14,153 bases of DNA from JAMHWF01 sp964371405 (GTDB taxonomy: Bacteria > Pseudomonadota > Gammaproteobacteria > Burkholderiales > Burkholderiaceae_C). Shown piece by piece: positions 11,123-14,153 of this stretch. The stretch's first letter is position 1. Each line of letters opens with the position of its first letter. A model generated the notes under the pieces. The model saw only the letters and a program-made list of their open reading frames with translations. It did no database searches and was not told the DNA's origin. A program made the position numbers and the translations under genes. The DNA lies in NCBI GenBank assembly GCA_964371405.1, contig CAYJLV010000063.1, forward strand, positions 1 to 14,153. The letters run 5' to 3'.

Positions 11123-13843
11123 ATGAGTGCTGCCACCACCGCACGCCGGGTTCCGACCTACTGCTACCAGTGCGTCGCAGGCCCCGATCTGCTGACCGTC
11201 AAGGTCGAGGACGGCGTCGCCACTGAGGTCGAGCCCAACTTCTGCGCCGCCAAGGTCCATCCGGGCGGCGGCAAGGTCTGCGTCAAGGCCTACGGCCTGG
11301 TGCAAAAGACCTACAACCCGAACCGTGTGCGCACGCCGATGAAGCGCACCAACCCGAAGAAGGGGCGCAACGAGGATCCGGGCTTCGTGCCGATCTCGTG
11401 GGAAGAGGCGTTCGACACGATTGCCGGGCGGCTCAACCGCATCCGTGAAGAGGGCCTGACCGACGCCTCGGGCTACCCGCGGCTGGCGGCGAGTTTCGGC
11501 GGCGGCGGCACGCCGCAGTTCTACATGGGCACGTTCCCGGCGCTCCTCGCGGCCTGGGGCGCCGTCGACATGGGTTTCGGCTCGGGGCAGGGCGTCAAGT
11601 GCGACCACTCCGAGCACCTGTACGGCGAGTTCTGGCACCGCGCCTTCATCGTCGCGGCCGACACGCCGACGACGCGCTACCTGATCTCGTGCGGATCGAA
11701 CATCGAAGCCTCGGGCGGCGTGGTCGGCGTGTGGCGCCATGCCAAGGCGCGCGTGCGCGGCATGAAGCGCGTGCAGGTCGAGCCGCACCTGTCGGTCACC
11801 GGCGCGTGCTCGGCGCAGTGGGTGCCGATCAAGCCCAAGACGGACCCGGCGTTCCTCTACGCGCTGATCCACGTCATGCTGCACGAGATGCCGCGCGAGC
11901 GGCTCGACCTGCCGTACCTGACGCGCCGCACGGCGTCTCCATACCTCGTCGGCCCGAACGGCTGGTACCTGCGCGATCGCGAGACGAAGAAGCCCCTGGT
12001 GTGGGACTTGAAGAGCGGCCGCGCCGTGCCGCACGACACGCCGGGCATTGCCGAGGCGCTGGAAGCGCGTGTCCAGGTCGACGCGATCGAGGTCGGCGCC
12101 GACGACGAGGTGGTTTCCGACGGCGTGCTCGAAGGCGTGACGGGCTTCGACCGGCTCGTCGAGCACGTGTGCGCCTACTCGCCCGAATGGGCCCAGGGCG
12201 TGTGCGACGTGCCGGCCGAAACGATGCGCAAGATCGCGCACGAATACGTCGAGCACGCCTGCGTCGGCCAGACGATCGAGATCGACGGCAAGACGCTGCC
12301 CTACCGCCCGGTCGCCGTGACGCTGGGCAAGACGGTCAACAACGGCTGGGGCGGCTACGAATGCTGCTGGGCGCGCACGCTGCTCGCGTGCCTGGTCGGC
12401 GCGCTCGAAGTGCCGGGCGGCACGCTGGGCACGACAGTGCGCCTGGTGCGGCCGATGTCGGAGCGCTTGGAGAGCGTGAAGCCGGGCCCCGACGGCTTCA
12501 TGAACTATCCGATGAACCCGACCGACAAGGCGGGTTGGTCGCCGCGGCCCAACATCCGCAACGCCTACAAGACGATGGTGCCGCTGGTCGGCAACGGCGC
12601 CTGGAGCCAGGCGCTCGGGCCGACGCACTTCTCGTGGATGTTCCTCGACGGCACGCCCAAGGGGCTGCCGCCGGTCACGTTCCCCGACGTCTGGTTCGTC
12701 TACCGCACCAACCCGGCGATCTCGTTCTGGGACACGGCGGCGCTGGGCGACAAGATCGCGCGCTTCCCGTTCGTCGTCGCGATGACCTACACGCTCGACG
12801 AGACCAACCACTACGCCGACATCCTGCTGCCCGACGCGACCGACCTCGAAGGTCTGCAGCTGATCCGCATCGGCGGCACCAAGTACGTCGAGCAGTTCTG
12901 GGAGCAGCAGGGCTTCGCGCTGCGCCAGCCCGTGGTGCCGATGCAGGGCGAGGCGCGCGATTTCACCGACATCTCGACCGAGCTGGCGCGCCGCACCGGT
13001 ATCCTCGATCGCTACAACGCCGCGATCAACAAGGGCGCCGGCGGCGTGGCGCTGAAGACCAAACATGGCGACTTCTCGCTCGAGCCCGACCGCGCCTACA
13101 CGCGCGAGGAGATCTGGGACGCCGTCTGCCGCTCGGCCAGCGCCGAGCTGAGCGAAGGCGCGCACACCCACGGCCTCGACTGGTGGAAGGAGCAGGGCCT
13201 CGCGACCAAGCCCTTCCCCAAGCTCGACTGGTACCTCTATCCGACCATGGTCGAGCGCGGACTGCGCTTCGAGATGCCCTACCAGGAGCGGCTGCAGCGC
13301 GTCGGCGCCGAGTTGCAGCGCCGCCTGCACGAGCACGACATGCACTGGTGGGACAAGCAGATGGCCGAGTACCAGGCGCTGCCGGTCTGGAAGGACTTCC
13401 CCGCGCTGTGGGAGGGCATCGTCACCGGCGCCGGCGCGAAGGGCGGCGACTACCCGTTCTGGCTGCTGACGGCGCGCAGCATGCAGTACGCCTGGGGCGG
13501 CAACGTCGGCTTGCAGATGATCCGCGAAGTGGCCGAGAACGTCGCCGGCCACAGCGGCGTGATCATCAATTCGGGCACCGCCGGGAAACTCGGCATCACC
13601 GAAGGCGACGAGATCGAGATCGCGACGCCCAAGCGCAGCGTGCGCGGCAAGGCCGTGCTGCGCCAGGGCATCCGCCCCGACACGCTGCTGATGATCGGCC
13701 AGTTCAACCACTGGAAGACGCCGCTGGCCAAGGACTTCGACGTGCCCAGCCTGAACTCGCTGGCGACGATGTCGATGGACTTGACCGACGCGACCGGATC
13801 GAGCGCCGATATCGTGCGCGTGGCTGTCAGGAGGGCATCGTGA
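11123..13843 (+). CDS. padB: Phenylacetyl-CoA:acceptor oxidoreductase, molybdopterin catalytic subunit
   Basis: A 906-residue member of the DMSO-reductase molybdoenzyme superfamily, size matching the roughly 93-100 kDa PadB of Thauera and Azoarcus. The complex oxidises phenylacetyl-CoA by four electrons to phenylglyoxylate and passes the electrons to quinone. N-terminal cysteines 14, 17, 41 and 53 are the candidate [4Fe-4S] ligands; the third ligand of the usual CxxCxxxC pattern is replaced by Pro21. CVKA at 53-56 is the usual Cys-x-Lys junction. C160 in VKCDHSEH is the likely Mo ligand (inference). Residues about 777-906 form the dinucleotide-binding domain. There is no Tat signal, so it should act on the cytoplasmic side. 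ATG 11123 follows AAGGGG. The stop overlaps padC (GTGA). Other molybdo-hydroxylases of this clade are the alternative. Confidence 0.83.
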   Translation: MSAATTARRVPTYCYQCVAGPDLLTVKVEDGVATEVEPNFCAAKVHPGGGKVCVKAYGLVQKTYNPNRVRTPMKRTNPKKGRNEDPGFVPISWEEAFDTIAGRLNRIREEGLTDASGYPRLAASFGGGGTPQFYMGTFPALLAAWGAVDMGFGSGQGVKCDHSEHLYGEFWHRAFIVAADTPTTRYLISCGSNIEASGGVVGVWRHAKARVRGMKRVQVEPHLSVTGACSAQWVPIKPKTDPAFLYALIHVMLHEMPRERLDLPYLTRRTASPYLVGPNGWYLRDRETKKPLVWDLKSGRAVPHDTPGIAEALEARVQVDAIEVGADDEVVSDGVLEGVTGFDRLVEHVCAYSPEWAQGVCDVPAETMRKIAHEYVEHACVGQTIEIDGKTLPYRPVAVTLGKTVNNGWGGYECCWARTLLACLVGALEVPGGTLGTTVRLVRPMSERLESVKPGPDGFMNYPMNPTDKAGWSPRPNIRNAYKTMVPLVGNGAWSQALGPTHFSWMFLDGTPKGLPPVTFPDVWFVYRTNPAISFWDTAALGDKIARFPFVVAMTYTLDETNHYADILLPDATDLEGLQLIRIGGTKYVEQFWEQQGFALRQPVVPMQGEARDFTDISTELARRTGILDRYNAAINKGAGGVALKTKHGDFSLEPDRAYTREEIWDAVCRSASAELSEGAHTHGLDWWKEQGLATKPFPKLDWYLYPTMVERGLRFEMPYQERLQRVGAELQRRLHEHDMHWWDKQMAEYQALPVWKDFPALWEGIVTGAGAKGGDYPFWLLTARSMQYAWGGNVGLQMIREVAENVAGHSGVIINSGTAGKLGITEGDEIEIATPKRSVRGKAVLRQGIRPDTLLMIGQFNHWKTPLAKDFDVPSLNSLATMSMDLTDATGSSADIVRVAVRRAS
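13829..13834 (+). promoter_or_regulatory. Shine-Dalgarno AGGAGG for padC
   Basis: A perfect AGGAGG inside the end of padB, five bases before GTG 13840. It supports that GTG over the in-frame ATG at 13855, where the spacing would be too long. Confidence 0.75.
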
Positions 13844-14153
13844 CCCGCTGGGCCATGACCGCCGACCTGCGGCGTTGCGTCGGCTGCCAGACCTGCACCG
13901 CCGCGTGCAAGCACGCCAACGCCACGCCGCCGGGCGTGCAGTGGCGCCGCGTGCTCGACATGGAGTTCGGCGAGTACCCCGACGTGCAGCGCGCGTTCGT
14001 GCCGGTCGGCTGCCAGCACTGCGACGAGCCGCCGTGCATGGAGGTCTGCCCGACGACGGCGACGAAGAAGCGCCCCGACGGCATCGTCACGATCGACTAC
14101 GACATCTGCATCGGCTGCGCCTACTGCGCCGTCGCCTGCCCCTATCAGGCGCG
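13840..14153 (+). CDS. padC: Phenylacetyl-CoA:acceptor oxidoreductase, iron-sulfur subunit (3'-truncated)
   Basis: The first 104 residues of a DmsB/PsrB-type polyferredoxin subunit are present; the frame runs off the right edge. Cysteine sets seen so far are 13, 16, 19, 23; then 58, 61, 66, 70; then 90, 93, 96, 100, each ending in a CxxxC or CP signature, so at least three [4Fe-4S] clusters are expected, and a fourth set usually completes such proteins. It would carry electrons from the Mo site of PadB to the membrane subunit (PadD, expected downstream) and on to quinone. GTG 13840 overlaps the padB stop and has a strong ribosome site. Naming depends on padB; related subunits serve many other molybdoenzymes. 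Confidence 0.85.
   Translation, partial: MTRWAMTADLRRCVGCQTCTAACKHANATPPGVQWRRVLDMEFGEYPDVQRAFVPVGCQHCDEPPCMEVCPTTATKKRPDGIVTIDYDICIGCAYCAVACPYQA

Noticed and set aside
10985..13711. 908-codon open frame on the minus strand opposite padB
   Set aside because: It is a shadow of padB: high G+C third positions keep the antisense frame open, its product is Arg/Ala/His-rich low-complexity sequence, and padB has clear domains and cofactor motifs.
1..14153. CRISPR arrays, tRNA or rRNA genes, insertion sequences
   Set aside because: No regularly spaced direct repeats, no tRNA-like cloverleaf noticed, no transposase frame or terminal repeats were found on reading the window.

Overview
The window is about 70% G+C, gene-dense and organised in tightly overlapping operons. 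Its content points to a facultatively anaerobic, probably denitrifying, aromatic-degrading betaproteobacterium of the Thauera/Azoarcus/Aromatoleum type, though a Burkholderiales relative cannot be excluded. The genus is an inference from gene content and protein style; no rRNA or other marker is present.

Layout, left to right. (1) 1-2175: the 3' part of korA, korB and a ferritin-like diiron gene, coupled by 4-nt overlaps. KorAB is a 2-oxoglutarate:ferredoxin oxidoreductase; in Thauera-type bacteria it re-reduces the ferredoxin used by benzoyl-CoA reductase. (2) 2176-2315: a gap holding a REP-like inverted repeat. (3) 2316-6575: a four-gene operon for a phenylglyoxylate:NAD+ oxidoreductase of the PadEFGHI type. 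The flavin (epsilon) and ferredoxin-like (delta) subunits appear fused into one 552-residue protein. (4) 6576-9405: a promoter with an FNR-like box, then a small DUF2249 protein and ubiU-ubiV-ubiT, the oxygen-independent ubiquinone hydroxylation module. Both U32 proteins keep the cysteine spacing of the E. coli [4Fe-4S] proteins. (5) 9414-9452: a palindrome between convergent genes. (6) 9459-10369, minus strand: a GNAT acetyltransferase overlapping a cysteine-free Rrf2-family regulator. (7) 10370-10579: a divergent control region with an 11-C run, a second FNR-like box at ideal spacing from a -10-like hexamer, an imperfect palindrome and a 12-codon leader ORF. (8) 10580-14153: a FlK-type hotdog thioesterase, a hairpin-rich leader, padB (molybdopterin catalytic subunit of phenylacetyl-CoA:acceptor oxidoreductase) and the start of padC (iron-sulfur subunit), which runs off the end.

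How the parts fit: PadB/PadC (with an expected PadD beyond the edge) oxidise phenylacetyl-CoA to phenylglyoxylate and pass electrons to quinone. The Pad 2-oxoacid oxidoreductase converts phenylglyoxylate to benzoyl-CoA, CO2 and NADH. KorAB supplies low-potential ferredoxin for ring reduction. UbiUVT makes the ubiquinone acceptor without O2. Two FNR-like boxes that match at 12 of 14 positions sit in front of the ubiUVT and thioesterase/padBC units, suggesting one anoxia signal switches on both quinone supply and the quinone-dependent enzyme. The most noteworthy items are this quinone/phenylacetate linkage, the PadH-PadF fusion, the divergent control region with its C-tract and leader ORF, and the stacked hairpins before padB.
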